From positions 1,419,001 through 1,483,000 of the forward strand of contig NZ_CP018799.1 of assembly GCF_002795805.1 (NCBI RefSeq): 64,000 bases of DNA, read 5' to 3'. Positions 9,475-17,661 of the stretch are shown one piece after another. A program made the translations under genes and the position numbers. Origin of the DNA: Mariprofundus aestuarium. GTDB taxonomy: Bacteria > Pseudomonadota > Zetaproteobacteria > Mariprofundales > Mariprofundaceae. Position 1 is the first letter of the stretch; the number at the start of each line of letters is the position of its first letter. Below the pieces are notes generated by a model. The model was not told the DNA's origin and made no database searches. It worked only from the letters and a program-made list of their open reading frames with translations.

Positions 9475-10713
9475 TCATATCGTTTTCAGGCTCTCAACAG
9501 GTGGTACACGCCCCGCTCTCCATGCCGGATAGAGTCCAGCCAGCAGCGCCAGCATAAAGAGTGTGCCAAGTATCGCCATCACACTCTCCTTAAACAGTCT
9601 CGCCTTGAACACTGGATCAACCAGAACTCCGCCATAGCTGAAGTCGTCTCCGAAGGCGCCGGTAAAATCGATTCCGTAATAATACAGGAAATAGTACCAG
9701 GGCGCGGTTATGATAACCCCCAGTATCAGCCCAACTATGGAGAGCCAGAACGACTCCACCATCACCAGCTTGAAAAGCACCTTGGGTGACATGCCAACCG
9801 CCATCATCACACCAAACTCTCGGGTACGCTCCAGCACACTCATCAACATGGTATTAAGAATACCTACGGCGATCAGTAACCCGACAAGAAACTGGCTGAT
9901 ATAGTTACCGGCCTTGTCGAAGGCGATCACCGCAGCAAGATCCGGTTGCGACTTTTTCCATGTCAGCACTGCGACACCACCTGCTTCGGGAAGGGCTGCA
10001 ATTCTGTCACGCATGGCCTCGGCATGTCGCTGATCCTTAATGATCACTGCAACCACCGTGGCTTCGTCAGGCGCATAGCTCAGTGTCTCCTGCACTGTTG
10101 CAATCGGCAACAGCGCCAGAATTCCATCAATCGTACTTTCTCCAGTAGTAAAGATTCCAGTTACCCGTGCAATGTTACTGACAATCTCACCGGTCGCATC
10201 GGTCGTCGTGTAAACCACCTTTTTGCCAATTTTAACCTGCAACTTTTGAGCCAGCCTGCTACCAATTACAATACCACGACCTCCGCGTTCATTAAAAAGC
10301 TTCCCTTCAACAAGTGAGCGAACCAGCAGATTGTTGCCTGCTGTTTCAAAATCGGGATCCACCGCAATAAAGGCACCTCCGACACTCTTGCGGGCACTTG
10401 CAAACATCGCCTGTCCGGTGATACGAACCGTGGCATCCGAAACACCATCCAGAGCAACGATTCTTTGACGTAGTGCATCGACACCGGAAAGCCTTTTATC
10501 CAGTGTAGGTTTAAGATGATATCCGACCGGCTCCACAGTCACATGACCCATGCCCATACTTGCACCCGTATCAATCATATTGGTATAGGTGTAGTCGCCC
10601 GAGCCGGTGAAGGTAACCGCAAGCATCACGCCGAAACCGATAGAGAATGCCGTAATCAGCGTTCGCCGCTTTCTACGCCAGATATTTCGCCATGCCAGCT
10701 GGTTCAGATTCAT
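9475..10713 (-). CDS. FtsX/LolC-type ABC permease
   Basis: 412 residues: one N-terminal membrane segment after LAWRNIWRRKRRTLI, a large periplasmic domain at about 45-270, then three C-terminal membrane segments with the family pattern (GILNTMLMSVLERTREFGVMMAVG). The protein ends in VPPVESLKTI, typical of FtsX-like permeases. It overlaps the first permease gene by four bases (ATGA) and lies 10 bases before the ATPase. The two permeases probably form a LolC/LolE-like heterodimer. Confidence 0.92.
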   Translation of the reverse strand: MNLNQLAWRNIWRRKRRTLITAFSIGFGVMLAVTFTGSGDYTYTNMIDTGASMGMGHVTVEPVGYHLKPTLDKRLSGVDALRQRIVALDGVSDATVRITGQAMFASARKSVGGAFIAVDPDFETAGNNLLVRSLVEGKLFNERGGRGIVIGSRLAQKLQVKIGKKVVYTTTDATGEIVSNIARVTGIFTTGESTIDGILALLPIATVQETLSYAPDEATVVAVIIKDQRHAEAMRDRIAALPEAGGVAVLTWKKSQPDLAAVIAFDKAGNYISQFLVGLLIAVGILNTMLMSVLERTREFGVMMAVGMSPKVLFKLVMVESFWLSIVGLILGVIITAPWYYFLYYYGIDFTGAFGDDFSYGGVLVDPVFKARLFKESVMAILGTLFMLALLAGLYPAWRAGRVPPVESLKTI

Positions 10714-11930
10714 CGGAAGTAGATCGCCTTGACCGGCCTTAACATGGCAGCTTTGACTGCCGGATAGATCACCGCCAGTGCTGCAACAATGAACAGGAAG
10801 AGTACCGGGTAGACCAGCGCCTCTGTTGTGATCGCCGCATACCAGAGGGGATCAAAGGCAATGCCTCCATATGCGATCGAATCTGCCATTGATGACAAAT
10901 CGATACCGTGAATCCGGTAGTAATCTGATACCCACCAGCCACCGGCAAGACCAACAATAGAGGCCAGCAGTGTAAGGATAAATGTTTCTGCAAACACAAG
11001 GGCAACAAGCTGCCAGGGAGAAACGCCGAGCGCTTTCATGATGCCAAACTCATGTATCCGTTCGAACACATTCATTAACATCGCATTGAGTACCACAGTA
11101 GCTACGGCAATATAGAAGATCACCAGCATGATCATGATCTGCACATCGGCCGTTTCGATCATGCGCGCGATCACCGGCATCAGCTGTTTCCAGTTTTTCA
11201 CCTCAAGACCTTCCGCTATTGCCTCAACCCTTGCAGTTTCCACGGTCAGATCCGTTGTTCGATCCGGGCGAATGATCACAATCTCATGCGCCCCCTCCGG
11301 GATCACCAGTAGATTTCTCAATGTCTGCATCGGCATGAACATTCCCATTCGATCGATGCCATCCGATACTGATTTCAAAATGCCTCTTACCCTGAAAAGC
11401 TCATTGGCCATGTATCCGTCCGAACTCTGACCGACAAATACAAGCTCATCGCCCAATTCTACACCAAGCGTGCCAGCTAGCTTCTTGCCGAGAATCACAC
11501 CATTTGCATCACTTTCATCAAGCCACTGACCACTACTGAGATGCCTGTGCAGTTCGGTGACCTTTATCTCCTGCTTGAGATCAATCCCACGTAGATGCAC
11601 GCCGCTTGAAGCCATCCTGGCAGCCAGAAGTCCGTAACCGTAGATGCGACTAGTGGCCCGAAACCCCTGTTTCTGCAAATTTCTGACCAAGAGGTCCGCA
11701 TCATTGATCTGGGTGTAGAGATCAGGGTCATCACGATACCCATGTGCATGAATCTGAATATCGCCCATATTCATCGATACCACACTGCGTTCACTGCCTT
11801 GGATCATCCCCTCCATCAGTGAGGCGAAAAAGATCATAATAAGGCAGGCAAATGCCATGGCCAGCATAGTTACCAGCGAGCGGTGCCAGTTCCTTCGCAC
11901 ATTTCTCGATGCCAGCGTCAGAATCCTCAT
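10710..11930 (-). CDS. FtsX/LolC-type ABC permease, second subunit
   Basis: 406 residues with the same layout as its neighbour: an N-terminal membrane segment (RNVRRNWHRSLVTMLAMAFA), a periplasmic domain, and a C-terminal three-segment FtsX domain with NAMLMNVFERIHEFGIMKALG and the ending MLRPVKAIYFR. The sequence is clearly diverged from its partner, suggesting a heterodimer rather than a recent duplication. It sits 11 bases after the LolA-like gene, and its stop overlaps the next permease start. Confidence 0.92.
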   Translation of the reverse strand: MRILTLASRNVRRNWHRSLVTMLAMAFACLIMIFFASLMEGMIQGSERSVVSMNMGDIQIHAHGYRDDPDLYTQINDADLLVRNLQKQGFRATSRIYGYGLLAARMASSGVHLRGIDLKQEIKVTELHRHLSSGQWLDESDANGVILGKKLAGTLGVELGDELVFVGQSSDGYMANELFRVRGILKSVSDGIDRMGMFMPMQTLRNLLVIPEGAHEIVIIRPDRTTDLTVETARVEAIAEGLEVKNWKQLMPVIARMIETADVQIMIMLVIFYIAVATVVLNAMLMNVFERIHEFGIMKALGVSPWQLVALVFAETFILTLLASIVGLAGGWWVSDYYRIHGIDLSSMADSIAYGGIAFDPLWYAAITTEALVYPVLFLFIVAALAVIYPAVKAAMLRPVKAIYFR

Positions 11931-11941
11931 ATCAAATCACT

Positions 11942-12700
11942 TCAACGGCGCTTCAGGCTTGATTTGGTGAACATGACATCACTGACAGGTATGTTCAGTT
12001 CAAGCGTCTCATAAATAAACTCGGTGTACTCATCAGGTTTGTCGGAAGGCACTACACGCAGCACAGCAGGACGATCACGCCCTCCCAGCATCTTCATATC
12101 GGTAAAGGTGAAGGTACGGGCCAAGACCATATCCTCATCGTAATAGTGCTCCATCAGCGGCGTGTAACCATCGGCCAGGATCGACAGCATCAGCTTACCC
12201 CACACAACAGGCGCATCCGGCTTGGGCGTTAACGTAAATTCAATAATATTTTGCCCGTCGCGCTCACCCTCGAAACTGATTATTGCCTCGTAGTCCTCCT
12301 CAAGCCGAGCCTCTTTCACGAGATCGTCATTGGTGAGATGGCTGCCCATCCAGGATCCCATCATCATACCGCTAGTCAGGCGAATGGTGCGGTCGGTCTT
12401 GGGCAGGTAGGTATAGATATGATTATCAGACTTAAGCGTCATCGTGCCCTTTTCGCGTAGTGGCTCCAGCACGCGAAACAGCGTCTTCTCTTTACCCTTG
12501 GACCACCCCTCCATACGCATGGTGCGGGTATAGTGCTCAGTTTTCACCTGCATGGTCACTACGGCATAGGAGGACTCACCACGCCAGAGATCATCAACTT
12601 TATTCAGGATGTAACTGGTTCGATCCTTACCGGCCTCCTCTTCAGCAGCGAAACATGGGGACACCAGAAAAATCGCAATCAGACAACAGAGAGCTCTCAT
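11942..12700 (-). CDS. LolA-like outer-membrane lipoprotein-sorting protein
   Basis: 252 residues with a signal peptide ending near CFAAEEE. The mature part matches the LolA-like sorting family seen beside MacB/RND-type exporters: WSKGKEKTLFRVLEP, TYLPKTDRTIRL, then the very characteristic MGSWMGSHLTNDDLVKEA. It is presumed periplasmic, carrying a hydrophobic cargo between the membranes. It is the first gene of the five-gene operon that continues with two permeases, an ATPase and a barrel protein. It is not LolA itself, which is shorter and differs in motif. Confidence 0.9.
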   Translation of the reverse strand: MRALCCLIAIFLVSPCFAAEEEAGKDRTSYILNKVDDLWRGESSYAVVTMQVKTEHYTRTMRMEGWSKGKEKTLFRVLEPLREKGTMTLKSDNHIYTYLPKTDRTIRLTSGMMMGSWMGSHLTNDDLVKEARLEEDYEAIISFEGERDGQNIIEFTLTPKPDAPVVWGKLMLSILADGYTPLMEHYYDEDMVLARTFTFTDMKMLGGRDRPAVLRVVPSDKPDEYTEFIYETLELNIPVSDVMFTKSSLKRR

Positions 12701-12759
12701 ACCACCAGTGTAGAAGATGGGCAGGAATTGTGAAAGCGGAAAACGTGCGACAAGCAGCG

Positions 12760-13125
12760 CTATTTTCCGAAGTTCAGAAAGGGACTCAGGCTTGCGTAGA
12801 GGATAAACAGCGACACTAACAGGAAAACGATCACCAAAACCGGGTGCTGCTTAAAAATATCGAGAAATGTGGTATGCCGCCCCTCCTCTCTCAGACTCTC
12901 GTATTCAGCATGCTTCTCTTCATAACGCTGCTTTTGATAGCTATCGATCAATGCACTCGCCCGTTCGAACTGCTCATCATCATGCAGCCAGATCGCTGGT
13001 GTACCGATACCAAAACCTCCGGCATGGGTTTCATAAAACGAAACCTCATGTTCGCTTAAGAGCAGGCGTACATCTTCCGCCTCATCATCAGGCACATTGC
13101 TGAGCTTAAAGAGTCTAACAGCCAC
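12760..13125 (-). CDS. DUF6164-like small membrane protein
   Basis: 121 residues. The N-terminal part (LFKLSNVPDDEAEDVRLLL, then VSFYETHAGGFGIGTPAIWL) matches a conserved proteobacterial protein that I know as DUF6164. The C-terminus has one membrane span (VLVIVFLLVSLFILYASLS). Function is unknown. The start is GTG with no good ribosome site. It is transcribed away from pilA, 59 bases before the LolA-like gene on the same strand, so it could belong to that operon. Confidence 0.75.
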   Translation of the reverse strand: MAVRLFKLSNVPDDEAEDVRLLLSEHEVSFYETHAGGFGIGTPAIWLHDDEQFERASALIDSYQKQRYEEKHAEYESLREEGRHTTFLDIFKQHPVLVIVFLLVSLFILYASLSPFLNFGK

Positions 13126-13239
13126 TGTTCATATCCATGACTCAACACTATGCTCATGCGGCATCCAAAGAAAAGCCTCAGAACCATTTAATATTAACAG
13201 CTAAAATCAGCGCTACCGCTCTGTTTCGTCACTCCTGAC

Positions 13240-13254
13240 TGACACTTTTTGTCA
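13240..13254. promoter_or_regulatory. Possible activator site upstream of pilA
   Basis: The inverted repeat TGACA-CTTTT-TGTCA is centred about 72 bases before the start expected from the sigma-54 box. The position and TGTC content suit a PilR-type enhancer site, but no pilR gene lies in the window and this is inference only. Confidence 0.35.
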
Positions 13255-13292
13255 CAAAGAGCGTAAAACCCGCAAAAAAAGCCCAAATTTCT

Positions 13293-13307
13293 TGGCATCC
13301 AGATTGC
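13293..13307 (+). promoter_or_regulatory. Sigma-54 promoter of pilA
   Basis: TGGCATCCAGATTGC keeps the -24 GG and -12 GC dinucleotides at the invariant spacing and matches the TGGCA-N6-TTGC core consensus. Transcription should start near 13319, giving a leader of about 44 bases to the pilA ATG. RpoN-dependent pilA promoters are well known. Confidence 0.82.
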
Positions 13308-13362
13308 GTACTACTAAGTATACGATGCCAAAGAAGGCACCAAACTCATGAAGGAGAACAAA

Positions 13363-13818
13363 ATGATGAATCTAATTAAAAAAGAGAAGGGCTTCACGCT
13401 GATCGAGCTGATGATCGTAGTAGCCATCATCGGTATTCTGGCAGCAATCGCAATTCCGCAGTTTGCTTCCTACCGTGTTAAAGCATTCAACTCAGCAGCA
13501 CAGGCTGACCTGCACTCTGCACAGACTACGTTTGAAGTTTTCTTCAACGACAACAACAAATATCCCAACGCCAATGCAGCAGCATCAACAAGCCCGCTTA
13601 CCCTGACTGACGGCACCAACACTGCAACAATGAACCTCTCTAGCAGCGTATCCTTCGGTAGCACTGCTGGCACTGGTAACCAGACATATGGCGCTGCAAC
13701 CAAGCACCTCGCTGGTGATACAGTTTATAAAACCACTAGTGCAGCACCTACCATTGTTTCAGCAACTGGTACAGCTGGTACTGCATTGGCAGCTGGCGAT
13801 CTACCTGCCGCACCATAA
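13363..13818 (+). CDS. pilA: Type IV major pilin
   Basis: Prepilin of about 151 residues. A short positive leader ends in KKEKG, cleaved before [14 protein letters not shown], and Glu5 of the mature chain is present. The hydrophobic N-terminal helix is followed by a Thr/Ala/Ser-rich globular part with few charges. AAGGAG at 13351-13356 fixes the start at 13363; an ATG at 13348 lies before that ribosome site. Upstream is a sigma-54 promoter and downstream a strong terminator, so it can be expressed at high level on its own. An ABC transporter and a second pilin follow. Confidence 0.95.
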   Translation: MMNLIKKEKGFTLIELMIVVAIIGILAAIAIPQFASYRVKAFNSAAQADLHSAQTTFEVFFNDNNKYPNANAAASTSPLTLTDGTNTATMNLSSSVSFGSTAGTGNQTYGAATKHLAGDTVYKTTSAAPTIVSATGTAGTALAAGDLPAAP

Positions 13819-13837
13819 TTAAAATAAATACCGATAA

Positions 13838-13873
13838 CGAAAAAGAGGGCTATTTAGCCCTCTTTTTTTTTCT
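13838..13873 (+). terminator. Rho-independent terminator after pilA
   Basis: GAGGGCT-ATTT-AGCCCTC stem followed by about nine T residues (13860-13870). It separates the abundant pilA message from the transporter genes that follow. Confidence 0.92.
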
Positions 13874-13921
13874 TATGATAAGTAACTTGAATCATCCCGA
13901 TATTCGTTAATAATCCGATGC

Positions 13922-14602
13922 ATGCCCGCAGCCCTGACCGTCACCAATCTAAGTAAACAGTACAATCATAATCTCGTGGTAGATGACGTCAGTTACTCAC
14001 TACATCGAGGTGAAGCCGTTGGCCTGTTAGGTGCAAACGGCGCGGGTAAAAGCACAATGATTAAATCTATTCTTGGACTGGTGCGCCCCAGCCGCGGCAC
14101 CATAATACACCCGGAGTTATCACCGGCCTACCTCCCGGAACTGCCTCAACTGCCCACGTCCCTCTCCGCTCTGGCTCTGCTGCGTTTCAAGTGTTCAGCT
14201 TTGGGGCTGGATTCTGCACTGGCAGAGGAATGCTTAATGGAAGTAAACCTGTCGAAAAAAGCGTACAAGCAGCCAATCAAGCAGTACTCCAAAGGCATGC
14301 GGCAGCGAACTGCACTGGCGCTCACCTTGTGCGGTAACCCGATGCTGGTTTGCCTTGATGAACCGATGTCAGGTCTTGATGCACTGGGACGGGTGGAAAT
14401 ACTGAACCTACTGAAAGAGAAGAAGAAACAGGGCGCGGCATTTCTGATGTCCAGCCATATTGTTCCCGACATGGTTCAGCTTTGTGACCGGGTATTGATC
14501 ATGGCACATGGCAGAATATGTGAAGATGTCCTAATACAAGAACACTCACTGGAAGAGGCAATGGCACTTGAAGGCAAACTTGCCCTATGGACAACAACAT
14601 GA
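13922..14602 (+). CDS. Pilin-linked ABC transporter ATP-binding protein (PilH-like)
   Basis: 226-residue ATPase. Walker A is GANGAGKST. The signature region is QYSKGMRQRTALAL, which departs from LSGGQ but is common in this subfamily. Walker B is MLVCLDEPMSGLD, and the switch His lies in MSSHIV. It follows pilA after the terminator, overlaps the permease gene, and is flanked by a second pilin gene. Myxococcus pilGHI encode a pilin-linked ABC transporter needed for pili, and by position this is its likely counterpart. The substrate is unknown. Confidence 0.88.
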   Translation: MPAALTVTNLSKQYNHNLVVDDVSYSLHRGEAVGLLGANGAGKSTMIKSILGLVRPSRGTIIHPELSPAYLPELPQLPTSLSALALLRFKCSALGLDSALAEECLMEVNLSKKAYKQPIKQYSKGMRQRTALALTLCGNPMLVCLDEPMSGLDALGRVEILNLLKEKKKQGAAFLMSSHIVPDMVQLCDRVLIMAHGRICEDVLIQEHSLEEAMALEGKLALWTTT

Positions 14603-15408
14603 ATCAACTGATTACATTGACATGGTTCACACTCAAAGAGGTTGCCTATCAACGCATTTATAAAATATTATTAGTTACGCTGATCATCATTCCATGGTTG
14701 CTTCTGATTCCAACCTCACTGTTTCTGCTTGATATGGGCAAGGTATTCATGGACATGTTGTTTACAACCCAGCATGCGTGGCTGACTGCCTACCTTTTCT
14801 TTCTCGCCGTACCACTGTTGGTCAGGGATATAGAGCAGGGTGTTTGCAGCATATTCCTCACCCTTCCAATGTCTCGTGAAAAGTACCTGTGGGGACGTTT
14901 TATTGGCATCCTTTTCAGTATTCTCCCTCTGCTTCTTTGCTACATCATTTCGGCAGTTGTTGCATTTTTTTGGGCTGAGAACAGCTGGCCCAGCTATGTT
15001 TTGGCAGATTCAGGACTTTCATTCAGTTATGGCAGCATACTGATTCTCTTGCCTTATCTGGCACTGGCTGCCGTTCTGTTCCTGATTGCTGCAGGCGCTA
15101 GCGGATCAGCCGAAATCACGCTGTTTCTGCTCTCTGTATGGTTGATCTGCTGGGCTCTTCCACCTGTTCTTGATGCATTGCAGAATATTGAAGTAGCCGA
15201 AAGTACGCCGGCATGGACAGGCATGCTGCTATACGGAATTAACCAGCTCCTGCCTGATCTTTCAAGCAGCCAGATTTCGCTCAAGCTGGCACACCAATTG
15301 CCTTTGAATCCAGCGTCGGTTTTTGCTTACTGTATCCAGCACACTACTTATGCCGCACTTGCCATTATAGCTGCTTCAGCGGTTTTCAAACGGCGAGACC
15401 TTAGCTGA
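14599..15408 (+). CDS. Pilin-linked ABC transporter permease (PilI-like)
   Basis: About 269 residues with six likely membrane segments: an N-terminal span (ILLVTLIIIPWLLLIPTSLF), four in the middle and one at the C-terminus. The charged loop SREKYLWGRFIGI resembles coupling regions of ABC-2 type permeases. The start at 14599 gives the usual ATGA overlap with the ATPase gene; an in-frame ATG at 14587 is possible. One base separates its stop from the next gene's start. Probably one operon with the ATPase and the second pilin. Confidence 0.85.
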   Translation: MNQLITLTWFTLKEVAYQRIYKILLVTLIIIPWLLLIPTSLFLLDMGKVFMDMLFTTQHAWLTAYLFFLAVPLLVRDIEQGVCSIFLTLPMSREKYLWGRFIGILFSILPLLLCYIISAVVAFFWAENSWPSYVLADSGLSFSYGSILILLPYLALAAVLFLIAAGASGSAEITLFLLSVWLICWALPPVLDALQNIEVAESTPAWTGMLLYGINQLLPDLSSSQISLKLAHQLPLNPASVFAYCIQHTTYAALAIIAASAVFKRRDLS

Positions 15409-15409
15409 C

Positions 15410-16096
15410 ATGATCATCCGCCTGGCGCTCATTGCCGCATTGATTGCTGCCATCGGCTGGGGACGCTCAAACACACCTTCGCAGCAGGAACTCTTACCAC
15501 TAACAACATCCCCATGGTCAGAAAACCATGCGCTGTGGAGCCGCGCATGGGCTGGCCCTGTGCCTGCTTTTTCTGCGGACATGGCAGTCCTGAACATCTT
15601 CAATATTTATGCTCAGGCTACGGCAACACCTGCCGAAAACAGGGCGCCGTGGTGGTCAGCGTTAAAATACCAGCTGCGCCTTGGCCAGAGTATGGATCCC
15701 TACTTCAGGGATATCTATCGCCTGACAGAAGGCCTCCTGGCCTATGAAGCCCAGGAGATGCGGGAAGCCATTGAAATCCTCGGCATGAGTGAACCTTACC
15801 TGAACAGCTCTGATCCATTGCTTGTTGCCGCCTTTATTGCCCATCAGGAACTTAAGAATGATCAGTTAGCACTCTCACTGGCCAAGCGAGCTGCTAATCA
15901 ACCCGATAGCAGCCCGCTTGTAATAGGCTTTACAAGCAATATCATTCAAGGGCAGAGTGGTTGTAGGGCTGCACTAGCCTTTCTGAATAGTCGTCTGGAC
16001 TCTGTGCCAGAAAAGTACCAGCAGGGTATTGTCCGGCGCATCAGAAAGCTGCAAAGGGAGGAATTATGCCGAAAAGAGATTCAGGGTTCTCTTTAA
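15410..16096 (+). CDS. Membrane-anchored helical repeat protein in the pilin locus
   Basis: 228 residues with an N-terminal hydrophobic segment ([14 protein letters not shown]) that is either an uncleaved anchor or a signal peptide. The rest is alpha-helical and TPR-like ([16 protein letters not shown], then [19 protein letters not shown]). I do not recognise a named family. It is wedged between the ABC permease (one base gap) and the second pilin gene, which it overlaps by 31 bases, so co-translation and a joint role are likely. By position it could stand where PilG stands in Myxococcus, but I cannot show homology. Confidence 0.75.
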   Translation: MIIRLALIAALIAAIGWGRSNTPSQQELLPLTTSPWSENHALWSRAWAGPVPAFSADMAVLNIFNIYAQATATPAENRAPWWSALKYQLRLGQSMDPYFRDIYRLTEGLLAYEAQEMREAIEILGMSEPYLNSSDPLLVAAFIAHQELKNDQLALSLAKRAANQPDSSPLVIGFTSNIIQGQSGCRAALAFLNSRLDSVPEKYQQGIVRRIRKLQREELCRKEIQGSL

Positions 16097-16569
16097 TTGA
16101 ACTTATGATCGTCGTTGCCATTATTGGTATTCTGGCAAGCATCGCTATCCCCTCTTACAACAGCTACAGACAAAAGGCATACAATGCCCAAACGGTCGCA
16201 GATGTGTTTCACATCAATCTCTTTGAAAATCAATTCTTCAATGATAACAAAACTTTTGTACCGATTAGTGTTACTGATAAACAGGCAGATGGACTGATCA
16301 GCAAAAATGTCACACTTGCAGACAGCAGTGTCGCACTGTTTGAAATAAGAAGCCTGAGTCTTGATGTTAAGGTTGCAGCTAATGTTGACGCCAGCAAACA
16401 AACCATTGTTATCGGCGGCAAACACGATGCCAGTACAACCGTTATAGCTGTGGATCTTGAAGACGGCAACAATCGTAAAAAAACCATCACCGGCAACTTT
16501 ACCGCTGCTGATATACCGGCAGCAACTACGGGTAATGATTTGTCATCATGGGCCATGTATCAGAAATAG
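16066..16569 (+). CDS. Second type IV pilin-like protein
   Basis: 167-residue prepilin: leader MPKRDSG, then [17 protein letters not shown] with Glu5, then a globular domain. It is clearly a different protein from PilA beyond the shared helix (more charged, with [10 protein letters not shown] and [10 protein letters not shown]). The AGGGAGG ribosome site lies inside the preceding gene, which it overlaps by 31 bases. It is likely a minor or alternative pilin used together with the adjacent ABC transporter. Confidence 0.92.
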   Translation: MPKRDSGFSLIELMIVVAIIGILASIAIPSYNSYRQKAYNAQTVADVFHINLFENQFFNDNKTFVPISVTDKQADGLISKNVTLADSSVALFEIRSLSLDVKVAANVDASKQTIVIGGKHDASTTVIAVDLEDGNNRKKTITGNFTAADIPAATTGNDLSSWAMYQK

Positions 16570-16618
16570 ATTTAATGATTACTGCTTCATACCAGCAACG
16601 CTAGGTCGATAAGAGTAA

Positions 16619-17647
16619 TTACGAATGCAATGTCCACCTGGGCGTTGCATCCCACTCATCCGGTGCGGCAAGACCAGCGCATTGATGCTGGAATCCGGCA
16701 TAGGCGATCATGGCTGCATTATCAGTACAGTGTTTGGGGTGTGGAAGATGCACCTCAACACCTTTTGCCTCCGCCAGCTTGAACAGCATATTCCTCAGGG
16801 TCTCATTAGCAGCCACCCCACCGGCTATCACCAGTCTTGGGGCATCTTCGCGAAGACAAGCGCGGATACTCTTCTTCACCAGCACCTCGCAGGTCGCTGT
16901 TTCGATTCCAGCTGCCATATCTTTCATCGTCTGCAAATCGAATGATTCGACGCCACCAGCAGCTTTTACGGCATACATCACTGCCGTTTTCAAACCTGAA
17001 AAGCTGAAATCGAGGTTGTCCTTATTCAGCATCGGGCGAGGCAATTTGAAACGCTTGGCATCTCCACCTTTGGCCAGCATGGCTATCTCCGGACCTCCCG
17101 GGTAAGGAAGCCCCAACAGCCTTGCCGACTTATCGAAACACTCCCCAGCCGCATCATCCAGGGTCTGTCCGATCACACTGTATTTTCCGATGGCATCCAC
17201 ACGCACCAACATCGTATGTCCACCGGAGACCAGCAGCGTAATAAACGGGAACTCGGGCAGCACACCGGCCAGCCCCGGTGCCAGCAAATGCCCCTCCATG
17301 TGATGAACAGGTGAAACAGGAATATTGTGCACCATCCCTGCAGCCCTTGCATAGGAGGTGCCGACCAGCAGTGCGCCCATCAGACCGGGGCCAGCCGTCA
17401 CCGCTATCTCATCAATCTGCGCCCACGTAAGTTCGGCCTCAGCCAATATCGATTCCACCATCGGAGGCAGCGCTACCAGATGCTCACGTGATGCAACCTC
17501 TGGCACCACACCGCCAAAGCGAGCATGTGTTTCGATTTGCGAGGCAACCTGTTCAGCCAGCAGCACACCCAAACCGGTTGCTGTGTCACCCTCATAGATC
17601 GCTACTGCTGTCTCATCACAAGAGGTTTCAATACCCAGTATCTTCAT
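16619..17647 (-). CDS. tsaD: tRNA threonylcarbamoyl transferase TsaD
   Basis: Catalytic subunit for N6-threonylcarbamoyladenosine at position 37 of ANN-decoding tRNAs. 342 residues beginning MKILGIETSCDETAVAIYEG, with the metal-binding VHHMEGH, the nucleotide-site signature SGGHTML, and the C-terminal HCTDNAAMIAYAG. The start at 17647 follows an AAGGGG ribosome site; upstream GTG codons are less likely. It converges with the second pilin gene and lies 14 bases after the hydantoinase gene on its own strand. Confidence 0.97.
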   Translation of the reverse strand: MKILGIETSCDETAVAIYEGDTATGLGVLLAEQVASQIETHARFGGVVPEVASREHLVALPPMVESILAEAELTWAQIDEIAVTAGPGLMGALLVGTSYARAAGMVHNIPVSPVHHMEGHLLAPGLAGVLPEFPFITLLVSGGHTMLVRVDAIGKYSVIGQTLDDAAGECFDKSARLLGLPYPGGPEIAMLAKGGDAKRFKLPRPMLNKDNLDFSFSGLKTAVMYAVKAAGGVESFDLQTMKDMAAGIETATCEVLVKKSIRACLREDAPRLVIAGGVAANETLRNMLFKLAEAKGVEVHLPHPKHCTDNAAMIAYAGFQHQCAGLAAPDEWDATPRWTLHS

Positions 17648-17661
17648 CACCACCCCTTCAA

